The notes: a model not told the origin generated them from the sequence alone. A stretch of 64,000 nt of DNA from Oasisia sp. SBJ-2009 (GCA_964017155.1 OZ024865.1:14691357-14755356), one strand, 5' to 3'; positions 24,556 through 37,500 are shown, counted from the stretch's first letter. Numbers and translations: made by a program.

Positions 24556-25473
24556 TTGGTCAATAGAGGAAGGAGTAGTTCCATTAGAATGGAAAGAAGC
24601 AAACATCATACCATTATTAAAAAAAGAAGCAAGTCAGAGAACAATAGACCAGTTAGTTTAACATCGGTGGTTTGCAAACTATTAGAAAGACTAATTAAAG
24701 ATCACTTGGTTGATTTTCTTGTTAAAAATAACTTGATTAACCCATCTCAACATGGGTTTCTAAAAGCGAGGTCATGCTTAACAAATATCTTATGTTTTTT
24801 GGAAGATGTCACAAAGTGGGTAGACGAGGGATCACCAGTAGTAATAATATACTTAGATTTTAAAAAAGCCTTTGACAAAGTGCCACATCAAAGATTACTA
24901 CTTAAACTAAAGGCCCATGGCATAGGCAATGGTATGATTAACTGGATAGAAAAATGGCTCATTGATAGAAGACTAAGAGTGGTAGTTGATGGGGAGGTTT
25001 CAAACTGGAAATCGGTTTTGAGTGAAGTACCGCAGGGATCAGTATTGGGTCCTATTTTGTTCTTAATATATATCAATGATTTGGATGATGATATAACAAG
25101 CAAGGTGTTGAAGTTTGCGGACGATACAAAAGTGTTTAGAAAAATTGAAAGTGATGCAGATAGACAGCAATTACAAGATGATCTAAATAAGTTGAACGAA
25201 TGGTCTGATAAGTGGCAAATGCTGTTTAATTATGGGAAGTGTAAGTGCCTCCACACAGGACTTGGAAATGAAGAGGCACAATATACAATGGGTGATACTG
25301 TACTAAATACTACCGTAAAGGAAAAGGACTTAGGGTTAACTATTAGTGCTGATATGAAGGTATCAGAACAGTGTGCAATTGCAGCAGCAAAGGGAAACCA
25401 AATTCTTGGATTAATTAGGCGAAATATAGTGTACAAGGAAAAAGACCTAATAATACCGCTGTACAAAAAATAG
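24556..25473 (+). pseudogene. LINE copy 2 reverse transcriptase frame
   Basis: About 300 open codons covering RT palm and fingers with YLDFKKAFDK (first Asp), FADDTK (Asp-Asp) and the thumb. Preceding RT residues lie in an overlapping frame from 24314, so one indel separates them. Confidence 0.85.
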
Positions 25474-26029
25474 TTAGGCCTCATTTAGAATATTGCATAC
25501 AGACATGGAGGCCATATCGCAAGAAGGATATTGATATACTAGAAAGAGTACAAAGAAGAGCAACCAAAATGATACAAAAACTCAGGAATATTAGTTATGA
25601 AAAGCGTCTAAAAGAATGTGGATTAACAACACTAGAAACCCGGAGATTGAGAGGAGATCAGATAGAAGTTTTTTAAATATTGAATGGGTATGAAAATATT
25701 GACAGAAATCTTTTTTCTCTGTTAAGGAAGAGAGAAGGACTAGAGGACATGGAATTACATTAGCAAAGAAGCAGTGTAGACTAGATATTAGAAAATTTTC
25801 ATTTTCACAAAGAACAGTAAATGAATGGAACAGATTATCGGCTGATTGTGTAGGTGCTAGTAGTGTTAATATGTTTAAAAATAAAATTGACATGTACCTA
25901 AGAAGGGCTGGGTACATTTAGTTAGATAGGTTGGACTCTCGATAAGCCAAAGGGCTTCCTTGTCCACCTGCCATCTAGAGTTGATTCTCTAGGTGGCAAT
26001 CTTGTTAAATCTTGTTAAATCTATTTGAC

Positions 26030-26205
26030 AGGCGCACAAGGTCTATAATCAGGTCGCTTAACAGACAGTCGGTCGGCTGTCTGGGTAACCGAGGCTAATA
26101 AACAGGGTAAACAATATTCGTCGACAGCGGAAACGGAAGCCACCGCGCGTGCGCATGTTAAGGCTGCGTGAATCGTTTTTACCAGAATAAACAACCGGTC
26201 TCAAG
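26030..26205 (+). promoter_or_regulatory. BCL7 promoter/5'UTR, CpG-enriched
   Basis: CG content and CpG frequency rise sharply here (GTCGACAGCGGAAACGG, CCGCGCGTGCGCATG), unlike the AT-rich flanks, and continue into the first coding exon. No TATA box seen. GCGCATGC resembles an NRF1 site (GCGCATGCGC). The transcription start was not located. Confidence 0.55.
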
Positions 26206-26297
26206 ATGATGTCCCGCGCTATACGCGCGGAAACAAGGAGCAGAGCTAAAGAAGAAATCAAGAATGTAATCCATGCTATTGATAAAGTTAGGAAATG
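26206..26297 (+). CDS. BCL7: BCL7 exon 1
   Basis: Encodes MMSRAIRAETRSRAKEEIK and on to KVRKW, with the Trp codon split TG|G. Donor GTATGT. Near-identical to the vertebrate BCL7 start (MSGRxVRAETRSRAKDDIK). Confidence 0.95.
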
Positions 26298-29200
26298 GTA
26301 TGTTGACGTATCGGTTAGAACGTTTTTTTTTATAAATCAAACACGACGACTGGTTTGCCCGATCGAGAGTGGTGTGACTGTGAGTGTGAGGCCGTCATCG
26401 GTCATCGTTGGAGTTTGACGCTTTGTCTGACTCTTTGTTGTTGGCAATAATTGATATTTTCTTTCACAAATGTGGTATTTTAAGCAGAACAAAGAAAAGG
26501 TCGGTGTAATTATCAATCTAGCCATTACGCATATTATTACACACCTTCACTTGTGAGTGAACTTGTGTAGAATCCGGACTCGCTCCAATTTGAATTGTAG
26601 TTACATTTTGCAATTTAGCCAGAATGTTTGGCTTATTGTAGCCTTGACTTAGCCTTAGGCCTGCACCTCGAAAAAATCCATGAAAACATCCAGCCCTTTA
26701 CATTCGTCAAGTTTAACAACATGCTTATACTATACCCATACTACAGTACAGTTGTAGGCACTTATGTACAAGTCGGATCCACCTCAATTTTGCTATTATA
26801 ACTGTATTTTTGCCAACAATTGATACTTGATTTTGTTAATTCAATCAATTGTAATCATCTTGCGCATATTTATGTTTTATAAACAGCGCGTCTTAGCAGA
26901 CTGTTGAGGTCGAAAAGACAGCGCGGTCGGCATAAACAAACTGTTTATCACTCATTTCATATGCACAGCGCAGTAACATGCACCGCTGCGCTTGCGACGG
27001 GCACAAATCGCGCTGTCTTTTCGACCTCAAAAGTATGCCAAGACGCGCTGTTTATAAAACATAAATATATGCAAGATGATTATAATTGATTGAATTAACA
27101 AAATCAAATATCAATTGTTGGCAAAAATACAGTTATAATGGCAAAATTGAGGTGGGTCCGACTTGTACATAAGTGCCCAGTTGTACACTTGCCGCATTAT
27201 AAAAATAAATACAAAATTATTAGTAGTAAATATATTGTTCATGGCTCCAAGAATGGTTTATTGTAGTATAATTAACTTACTTTGGAGCTTAAAGTCGAAG
27301 CTGAGTACGACGTTTCGATCCGTCAGGTCCGTAGCTGACGGATCGAAACGTCATACTCAACTTCGACATTAAGCTCCAAAGTAAGTTAATTATACTACAA
27401 TAAAATTATTAGTCTTTTATCGACCAAAGCGACCACAAAGTACAGTCACTTTTTTGCATGTAAATGTTTGCTTTACAGAAAACTAGAAAACTCAGATAGG
27501 ACCATAGAAACACTTTTTTGGGTTCGCTGTAGATGCACGTTCAGATGTGGAAGAATGTTTAGGGTTAGGTTGAATGTATTATTGACGAGAGTTACATCAG
27601 CCATGGAACCCTCAGCCATCACATGTTTACATGCATTTGTACGTGGATGGGGGTAGCCAAAAAGTCCTACATAGTTTCATGTGATGATGTGCAAAAACTA
27701 CTGTATTTTGTGTATATTTTGATTAATCTGCATTTCATATAGTGCATATATATATCCATAAGATTCATTAAACCTACAGTATAATTAGGAAACATTTTAC
27801 AAATTTAAATAATAAAAATGCTGTGTAAACATCAATAGATTATATACAATTATCATGGTAAATAAAGTACTTAAAATGTTCTTTCATAGTGGAGCCGCTA
27901 AGTGACAAAATATGGCCGAATTGTGCGTTTTATGATACAAGCATGAAATTTGGCACACACTTAGAGTACATAATTACAAAAATGTTTGGATATAGGGCCA
28001 TCTCGGATTTTGCCCTGGAAGGCGTTGGCAGCCATTTTAAAGATGGCTGCCGAAAACCAATTGTCTCTATCTAAAGACTTTTGCAACGTAGACCAGACGT
28101 TTTTGAACCATAACGTACAACTTCTGGGTCAGTGTTTCAAATATGTTACATTTGACCTTCTACAACATTCAAATCAGCCATTTTTTAAGATGGCGGCCGC
28201 CAAAACTAATGTTCCCATATATCATGAACTACGTTACTTGGAGCGGTACTGTTGGTGTCACAGGATAAGTATTTTATAAAATGGCGGCCGTTGGAACGAC
28301 GACGTCTCGCCTTAAATGTTGTCGTATTAGTTCTACCAGGTGCCGATCATCACTGTGGATCAGCCATTGTACACCCTTGCAAAACAAATCCAGTGGAGCT
28401 GGCCTGCAAGTAACGGAGAAGAACAGCTTGTGGTGATATTTGGTGGGCTGCACATCGAGATAGTTGCTCTTAAAGCACTCGGCGACCTTTTGGAGAACAG
28501 TGGTTGGACAGGTGCACTCATATGGGCATACAGGCCAGTCTTGCCACACCTGGGACGGACAGCAGATTCGTTTCTGAAGGCATCTCACGTGACACGCACC
28601 CAACGTGCTCATCAGATCACAGCTTGTAGCCTTCAGCAGAAGGCGTACACCGAGAACTGTAATGGTGTGGAAGAGGGGTGCAATAAGATGTCACTGGAAG
28701 ACTGGTGTGATCAGAGGGTTGAAGCCTGTCCTCTCTTCCTGTTTTGGTCCATTACCTTGCAGTTGGAATTGGAGGTGATGATCTACGTGAGAGCGAGACT
28801 TCCTGCTCTACATAGACACACTGATCAAAATTGTTCCTTAGCTCTTCGCTTTGGGTCACACTAATTACACCAGGTCCATCTGCGTGACATGGTTTTTCTG
28901 CACGACAAGCATCCTGGCGTCTACGCAGAGTTTCGCAAAGGAAATTTGTTTGTCAAGAAAACAACACACGTGTTCTCTGGTATTGCGATTGACCTGTCTC
29001 ATGAACAGAATATTGCCTCTGTGAAGGATGATGGTGGGGCTGTGGGTCTGACTGAGAACCCTGCAGCATTGCGGAGTTGGATGGTGTCTGGCCCTGAAAT
29101 GGCACGTCTGATTGGAGAATTTGAGGTTTCAACCCAGAAGAGAAATAAAACAGATTTACGGCATCACGAGCAGAGGAAACATGCACAGATGACATTCAGA

Positions 29201-32200
29201 TGAGATATCACGTCATTAACCGATGTAATAAAAGAGATGGGAAATCCATTCGCTGAGAACAGCAAGGATTTGCTTGTACTGGATAGCAGAGACCTTGCAA
29301 ATCCAGCTGTGATTGACACGTTCGGTCAGATCAATTCTATCGGCCAAGAGCAGTATGACACCTACGTCAACGAGCGCCTGGTCAACCAAGCAAAGCCCAT
29401 TACAGATCCAATCAAGAAAAAATAACCTACCACTGTTTAGCCGGCCTCCAGTGCGAGATTCCTGCCGTACATCACATCGCAACTGCAACACGTGAACAGA
29501 CTAGATGTTGTGTGGGATGAATATATCGCAGATAGCTTGAAGGCCAAAACACGAACACGGAGAGAGAAAGGTATCTGCCGATGCGTAGAACCATACAACT
29601 CAATTCCTCGGAACTGGCAGGAGTTTCTCCGCATTAGCAATATCAAGACCGAGTTGTTTTCGTTCTTGGCGAATAGAGCAGCAACCATTGCCACCGACAA
29701 ACACGTTATCAGCACATGTCACACTGGTGTGCTGTGTACTCAGTCCCGAGACATGTCAGGCCTTGCCTCATGCACCCACGAAGAAGCGGATACACGAATC
29801 CTATTCCACCCGGAAGATGCTTTGAAACACGGGTATAACAAGGTATCCATTTGTACAGTTGACACGGACGTGGTTGTTCTTGCAGTGACATCAGCTCAGC
29901 GCCTCAACATCACCGAACTGTGGATTGCCTTTGGTGCTGGAAAGAACTTTCGCTATTTACCGGCCCACGAGATGGTCAACGCACTGGGTCCTGATCGTTG
30001 TGTTGCTTTGCCAATGTTTCATGCCTTCACTGGTTGTGACACGGTGTCATGTTTTGGAGGCAGGGGCAAACGGACTGTATGGGACATATGGAATGCGTAT
30101 GACGAAGTCACACCAGTTTTCTGTGCCTTGGCTGCTACCCCGGAGTCCGTAGAAAATTGGCTGGGTCCACTGGAACGATTTGTAGTCCTGCTGTGCGACC
30201 GTACTAGCAGCCAGGAATTTGTCAGTAGAGCGAGGAAGCAGCTGTTCACACAGAAAGGTAGAGCTACTGACGGTCTTCCTCCGACACAAGCAGCACTTCT
30301 CCAGCACACAAAGCGGGCTGCTTACCAAGCCGATCACTGTTGGGCACAGACGATGATCGCGACTCCGGAGCTTCCATCTCCAAGTATTTTGGGGTGGAAC
30401 AGAAATGAAAATGGCGGTTGAAAAATATGCTGGACAACTCTTCCTGAAGCCACACAAGCTTGTCGAGAACTACTGCGCTGTGGTTGCAAGAAGGGATGCA
30501 TGGGACTATGTAAGTGCCTCAAGCCAGAACTTCAATGCACTGCTCTTTGCTACTGTGTTGGACTGTGTGCTCGTTGTTAATGTGCGACACAGTAAACATT
30601 AGGACGTCTAGTAATTAGGACAATGTGTATACACTTATCATGTGACATACACACATGTGTTACAGGAATACTGAACTTTCACACACCACATAGTAAGTTT
30701 CTGCTGTTGAATGTTTCTGTTGATATCACAAAACATGGAATCAAACAACACAAATAAAATAAACAATGAGTTAAACCTATGAGGCGTGTTGGAGTTAACG
30801 TAAACCTTTCTAAACATCAAGAGAGGGAACGACTTTTGATACTCCTCTCGTGAACATAGGCTAGCTAGTAAATAGCGTTTGTTGATAGCCAGTATACAAT
30901 ATAACCGCCATTTTTAGTCGCCGTCTTGAAAAAAGACCGATACGAATGTCCGACAGGATCAAAAGTGTCATATTTAAAATAGCAGCTTGTAAAATCTAAC
31001 TTATGAAGACAATGTTATCTCTCTATCTGGTATATTTCTCAAGATGTGAAGACATTTGGCTTTTAAAGCCGCCATCTTTAAAAATGGCTGATATTGATAT
31101 TGGAGAAGTTTGGACCAAATTCGTTTTAGCGGTCGTCATTTTTATAAAATGGTGGATACGAAGGTCGACAAAGGTCAAATACAAATTATTTTTATACATT
31201 AGAATCGGCTGTCCACATACCTATATTTTGATCACAAAATTACCTTTCTAGGTCGCGTAGGTCATGCGATATAGGGTTATTAGTCTTGGTGGCCGCCATC
31301 TTTAAAAATGGCGGATGTTAATGTTGTAGAAGGTCAAGAGTAATACATATGAAATCGCTGAACCCGAACATCTATGTTTCAATACCAAAAGGACTGATTT
31401 ATTTGACGTAGTTACTAAGATATGAGAAAATAGGTTTACGGCGGCCATCTTGGAAAATGGCCGCCAATGGCTTTCCGGGCGAAATTTGAGATGGCCCTAT
31501 ATCCAAATATTTTTGTATTTATGTGTTCTATGTTTGTGCCAAATTTCACACTTGTATCATAAAACGCACAATTCATTCATGTAGCGGCTCCACTATCATT
31601 GTTAACCGGATAAAAATATGAATAATATAAAAAACGGATATCTCAATACTTAGCTATTTGATTTTAGTCAGTGTAGGTCATAATAAATAGGTGAGTTTTT
31701 GATGCAGCTTTGAACAATTTCAAGGTAGTTGGGGATGTCACAGTGCTTGCCCTCCGTAACAGTCTTGCTGATTGACATTAATATGATTCCATGTAATCTA
31801 TACCAGTTCCCAACAACGTTAAGGTTATCACAACTCATCCTGTTGGTAACTTGATAGAATCAGACTTGTGTTGTTGAAAGGGAGAAGAAATGGGTGACAA
31901 TTGGAGACACAACAATGAAGATATTCAAGTGGGTGCCAGGTAAGAGAACTGACCTGGGTTCACTGCATCAAACCACAGTGAACAGTTATGTTTGATCAGA
32001 TACATGTACATACAAGCACAACCAAGGAAGAGAGAAGGACTAGAGGACATGGAGTTACATTAGCAAAGAAGCAGTGTAGACTAGATATTAGAAAATTTTC
32101 ATTTTCACAAAGAATAGTAAACGAATGGAACAGATTATCAGCTGATTGTGTAGGTGCAAGTAGTGTTAATATATTTAAAAATAAAATCAACATATACCTA

Positions 32201-34494
32201 AGACGGGCGGGGTATACTTAGATAGATAGGTTGGACTGTCGATAAGCCAAATGGCTTCCTTGTCCACCTGCCATCTATAGTTGATTCTCTAGGTGGCAAT
32301 CTTGTTAAACCACATGAACATCCAATGTTCAAACGCACTATATTTGTATTGTATATTCTGTGATTTTGTGTTTACAACTGAGAAACGTTTTATCCTGAGT
32401 GGTCAGAATATGTCTGCATAGTAATGTTCTAGTAGTCACATTTTGTTTAGTGGAGACGTATGCATCATAGCCAGTTGAACATATAAATATTCCCATGTAG
32501 TTAAGAGTAATCCTAAGTAAATTATTTATGTGATGATTTTCTTTTATTCCAGCTTTGAATCAAGAAAATCAGGTAAGAGGAATTTCATGTCTATTAAAAT
32601 CTCAATAATTATAATTGAGCATGTTTCTCAAATGTTTTGTTGTCTACAATCTGTTAGTAGAATGTAGTTACGTGTATGAAAGGTACAATATTGTTTGCAG
32701 TGGTGATGCCCACGTAACTGGGGCTACTATGCGTGTGCATGTGCATGACTAACAATATTTGGCAGCTTGGGAAAGTAGAACTGTTTATGACCAAAAACAA
32801 GTTTCAGGATTGTGGTTACTGGTTAGGAGTGTTACTGATTGAAGTTGTATGATATATAAATAAGTGCATAATAATTTACTAATAAACACTGACATATTTC
32901 TTCAAATGACTACAGTTACTACAGTTGACTCACAGTCAAATATTGGCAGTTCTGAAACCGTGTACAGCTGTAATCAGTGTCTGCATTTTCAGTTTATGAC
33001 CTAAACATTTTTAGAGATTTTCTGAAAAGTGTTTGTTGTGTGATTATTGTGTCTGAAAAGTTTTTTTCTAGTCACGCTTAACCGACTCTCACTCGGCTGT
33101 AACTTTGCTGAGAAGATACATGTAGTCTGGTGACTTAGACAGCTTTTTAATGTTACCCATGTGAGGGGCTAAAATGTACTGCCACTTCACGGACCCTGGA
33201 TAATCGAGGCTAATCCTGCCAAAATCCCTGCTATAAGTAACTGCAAATTTTGAATCCTGTTGATTTTTATGTGAATATAAGTTTAATGTTGAATAATCTT
33301 AATAGAGTAGTATTATCTTTTAAGTGTATTGTTATTTTAGTTTTATATCACAGTTGGCCTGCGTCTCTACCCTGTTCTGGGATAAGTGCACCCTGACGCA
33401 ACAGCAACATGGCAGTGCATTATTTCCCCAGGTGTGAGGGGCTAAAAAGTGGAGCCTGGGTAATCAAGGCTACTTGTTTTCCAGAACCCAGTGAAGCCAA
33501 TGACGGCCAGTCTACCGACAGACAACCTGACGGAGGGCAGCGACAAGGTCTCTCCAGCGGAGAAGTCGCTCGGCAAGATGAGCAAGTCTGTGAGTGGCGT
33601 CTCACTTGAAGAGAACAGCAACCTGTCACAGCCCTCGCTTGACAGCAACACACAAGGTATTGTCATACTTAACCTGTAGCTTAACAGTAGTCTGTCCATG
33701 CAGTCGCTTGACATGGACAAACAAGGTATTGTCATACTTAATCTTTAGCTTAACAGTAGTCTGTCCATGCAGTCGCTTGACATGGACAAACAAGGTATTG
33801 TCGTACTTAACCTTTAGCTTAACAGTAGTCTGTCCATGCAGTCGCTTGACATGGACAAACAAGGTATTGTCGTACTTAACCTTTAGCTTAACAGTAGTCT
33901 GTCCATGCAGTCGCTTGATATGGACAAACAATGTAGAGTCATGCCTAACCTTAATGACAGCCTTACTTGACAGCAATATACCGGTTGTACCTCACAGTGC
34001 AACCTGTATATAATCATACTTAACCTTAACACCTGTTCCAGCCCTTGCTTGACAGTAACACAGGGTAGATTCATACTAACAACACACAAGGTAGTGTTTT
34101 ACTTAACCTTAACTTTAGTATCAACCTGTCCAAGCTCTTGATTGTCAGCAACACACAAGTTACAATTGTACTTAACCTTAACAGCAACCTGTGCAGACTG
34201 TCACCTGCTGACAACACAATAGATTAAAACCTCACAGCCATTCCTTGACAGTGGCATATAAAGTTGAGGGACCCTTAACCTGAAACCATCCCAGCCGGGC
34301 CAGCCCTCTCTAGACATAACATACAAGGTGCACCTTATTATTAATTAATTTATCTAATTTATTTTACTCTTACTTTATATCAATATACATATATGTGTGT
34401 GGTATGTTTATATCAACTTCCATTGTGCGCTGTCTTGTGTTATACAGCACTATTGAATATGATTGTGTAAATATGGTGCTGTATAAATCAGTAA

Positions 34495-34532
<38 letters not shown>

Positions 34533-37500
34533 CACCATATATATATATATATATACGAATATATATACAAATATATTATATATATATATATATATAAATC
34601 AGTATGAATCAGTGTACCTTAACAGTGAGTCTGTGACACCCAAGAGACAGTCACACTTAGTCTCCACAGCGTCACGTGATATGTTACTTAACCGTGCGTG
34701 ACGTGTGATACAATGTCTTGTTACAGACTTTCCAGAATGTTCTGACGCGTCAACGTCGGCGGCAGTGTCGACGACTGCAAAGCCCCAGATGCCCGCCCGA
34801 AAACAACTGCTGCCTGGCTTCCTGGATGAGGTGTCTCAGAACGGCAGCGAGTCCAACCTAGGTGGGCACTTGGTGGCAGTCTAGTTCTAGTTGTGTCCAG
34901 CTCTCTGTTCACTGACCGGCAGGGCTTTATGCAGGATAAAATTATTGTCAGTCACACATGTTTTGGTGGACACATGGATATTAACTGTTAAGGTAGTTTA
35001 CAAACTTTCAGATGTGCCTGATGACCTGGAATGCGCTACAAACACACATATGACACCATTTATACTCACTTTCAAGGCATATCTATGGTTTTGGAAGACC
35101 TTTTTTTGCTCCTTCATTTCATTTACCCTCCACCCATTTTTACCCGTCTTAACGACGGGTGGATGGGTCTCTACGTAAAGTTATGCTGACTGGTCTGTAT
35201 ATATTGTCTCATTGACGTCTCATTGAACAAGTCATTCTTTGTCAGAACATTTACACCAAGCCGACCTTTCGATGCTGGCACTGAGGATGGTCACTGCCAG
35301 GGTGCTTGTCGTCCTCAGTGGTTCTTTTACGTCCTAAAATGAGACGGGACCGACATTATCCCTATTCTCAGGTTCCCAAGGAATTCATAGTCCCCATTGT
35401 TGACAGCCAGGTTTTAACACCAAATGTACCGTGCCTGCTGTGATTGGGTATTGATCCCAGGCGGATGTGCCAACCACTACATCATCCGCGCCTCTCTTGT
35501 AGGCAGTGTACGTCAGTGCCAGCCAACAGTAGTACTGGCTGATCGCTTTGCAAAAGTCTGAATGTAAATTCAGATTGTGAAATCACTCAATAGATCAGTG
35601 GTTGGCGGCAGGTGATTATACTAAAACTCATTTCTGCCATCCACGTCTGCTGTAACATGTGTATTGCTAGGGTTTCCAAATTTTTTTTATTCATCTTCTT
35701 GATTGGTGCAGGTATTTCCACTGTTATCACGGCTGACACAGTCTTGACTGGCAAAGTCAATCACATGTTTGATTTCACGTTGGGGACCTGCATTGTTTCC
35801 ATGGCAACTAGCCCTTACAGTGAGGATGCATGACGACTTATTTGACCACTGGTCAACTATGTGTACCTCACCTCACACTGTCTTGTCACCAGAGTCGTCC
35901 CTGTACAATGCGGATGACAGCACCATGCAGAGTCAGGACTCGTACAGCAATGAGAATGACAGTCTGGTGAATGAAGACTCCAACATGTCCTTCCCCGGGG
36001 CCCTCAGCACACACCACTCAGCCCACGACAGTAGTGACGCTGACCCCGACATGAGGTTTGGTAAGTAGTGACACGACCCCGACATGAGGTTTGGTAAGAA
36101 TTGACGCCGACCCCGACATGAGGTTTGGTAAGAATTGACGCCGACCCCGACATGAGGTTTGGTAAGTAGTGATACGACCCGGACATGAGGTTTGCTAAGT
36201 AGTGACACAACCCCGACGTGAGGTTTGCTAAGTAGTGACACAACTTGACACATTTCTAGTAGCATGCCAGAGAAATTGTATTCCTGGGTTATGGATTCTA
36301 TACAAAAAGGTTTATGAGCTCAATAATCTTAGTGAATCAATCCTGTGATTAAATATAGCAAACATAAATTTTTATTATTATTAATTTCTATTGTTCATCA
36401 GCAGGGATTCAGGAGGACAAGTTTGTTTAATAATCTAGCATCCTGTTCATTTAATTGTTATATTACATGATGCACTCGCTGCGACTGTTGTTATGGTTAC
36501 ATGGACGTTTCACTGTATATCTATGAATAGGCTGGACACAGACAGTCTATAAATCTGAGTAATGATGATAATTGTGTTTTGCAGCCATGAGTATGGTCGG
36601 CAGTGATAACCTCAAACACACGAATGACGACAGAGGTAAGACACGCCAGACACTCTCTCTTGTTTCCCAGGCTGTCGGGTTGATGCTAGACTGGGCTTTG
36701 ATTTTGTATCCCCTTTCTTTCCACTGTAGCCTCCCAGTACTGCCCACTCCCATCTTTCATTCCCCTTGCCTCCCAATCCTTCCCATTTTCCCTTCTACTC
36801 CACACATCTGGTTTCTTTCCCAACCGTTCTACTCCGACTTGTGCCGACTCTTCACTTGTTGATTCTCTTCACGCCCACAATTCTTCTCACCCAGTTGTTT
36901 TTGAAAAACTGTACCCATCTCCTGTTGTTGTTCTGTCAATTTCACTAGTCTCTAAGACATATAGATATGTTGGTGTTACACATGAACAGAGGTCTTATAC
37001 TAGTAACGATTGTATATATTTTATGGTTTAAATCATCAGGGGTCAAGTTTACAGAGAAAGACGATTTGCTTTTATTTGACCCATACATACATACTTATTT
37101 ACAGAGGTTCAGATATGTGGTTCAGTATTGTGTGAGTTTAATAAACGAGTCCATAAATCGGTTTCTTTATTGCTAAGCAACATGCAGGTGCATGAAGATC
37201 GTTTTTCCAACAGTCGGCATTTTTTAAATGACATTTTCCACAAATTAAAAAGTCAGTTGCCTCGGTTTGTGTGTCAACTTGTCACACAATACATTTCTGA
37301 CTTCACCCTTCAACTCTCCCCGTCTCCTACAGGCCTCGTGGTCCAGAAGACAGCTTTGTGACTTGACCAGTAACATGTTTTGCTCCAATCCAGTTACTCT
37401 CAGTTTGCAGTCTAACCGTCCATATGTACAGGGTCCGTACAGGGCCTTGAAAGTCTTATAAAGCCTTAAATTTGATTGGACCAAATTCAAGGCCTTGAAA

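Larger units (their letters stand above)
23490..26022 (+). mobile_element. CR1/jockey-like LINE, copy 2 (best preserved)
   Basis: 5'-truncated inside the endonuclease. From 23557: MGDFNHGRIQW and CSDHNQIYF (APE catalytic ends), then the linker GKRSKKKHLSKEAIRKI. A frameshift at about 24350 is followed by RT motifs ENKSPGVDGIPPKLL, YLDFKKAFDKVPHQRLL, VPQGSVLGPILFLIYIND and FADDTK (intact). A second frameshift sits near 25470, then [12 protein letters not shown] and a C-terminal NEWNRLSADCVGAS block. The tail CTCGATAAGCC...CTTGTTAAATCTTGTTAAATCT ends in a short tandem repeat, not poly(A), as in CR1 elements. The element stops about 185 bp upstream of the BCL7 start codon. Confidence 0.9.
27888..31594. 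mobile_element. 3.7-kb transposon with long terminal inverted repeats
   Basis: Ends begin AGTGGAGCCGCTA at 27888 and finish TAGCGGCTCCACT at 31594. Inverted similarity continues about 370-390 bp inward, including GAATTGTGCGTTTTATGATA and GGATATAGGGCCATCTC on the left with matching complements on the right. Repeated imperfect palindromes of the form GCCATTTTTAAAGATGGCGGC lie in both ends. TCAT flanks both sides, one base offset on the right (27884-27887 and 31596-31599), so a 4-bp duplication is possible but not certain. The interior carries a broken multicopy PIN/FEN-like gene. No known DDE transposase was recognised. Confidence 0.75.

Noticed and set aside
33594..34013. 139-codon open frame over the 69-bp array
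   Set aside because: In a different frame from exon 4 and driven by the 69-bp (multiple of three) period; no independent support.
36547..36948. Open frames around BCL7 exon 7
   Set aside because: Only the 51-nt exon fits the BCL7 frame; the rest is intron read-through or antisense.
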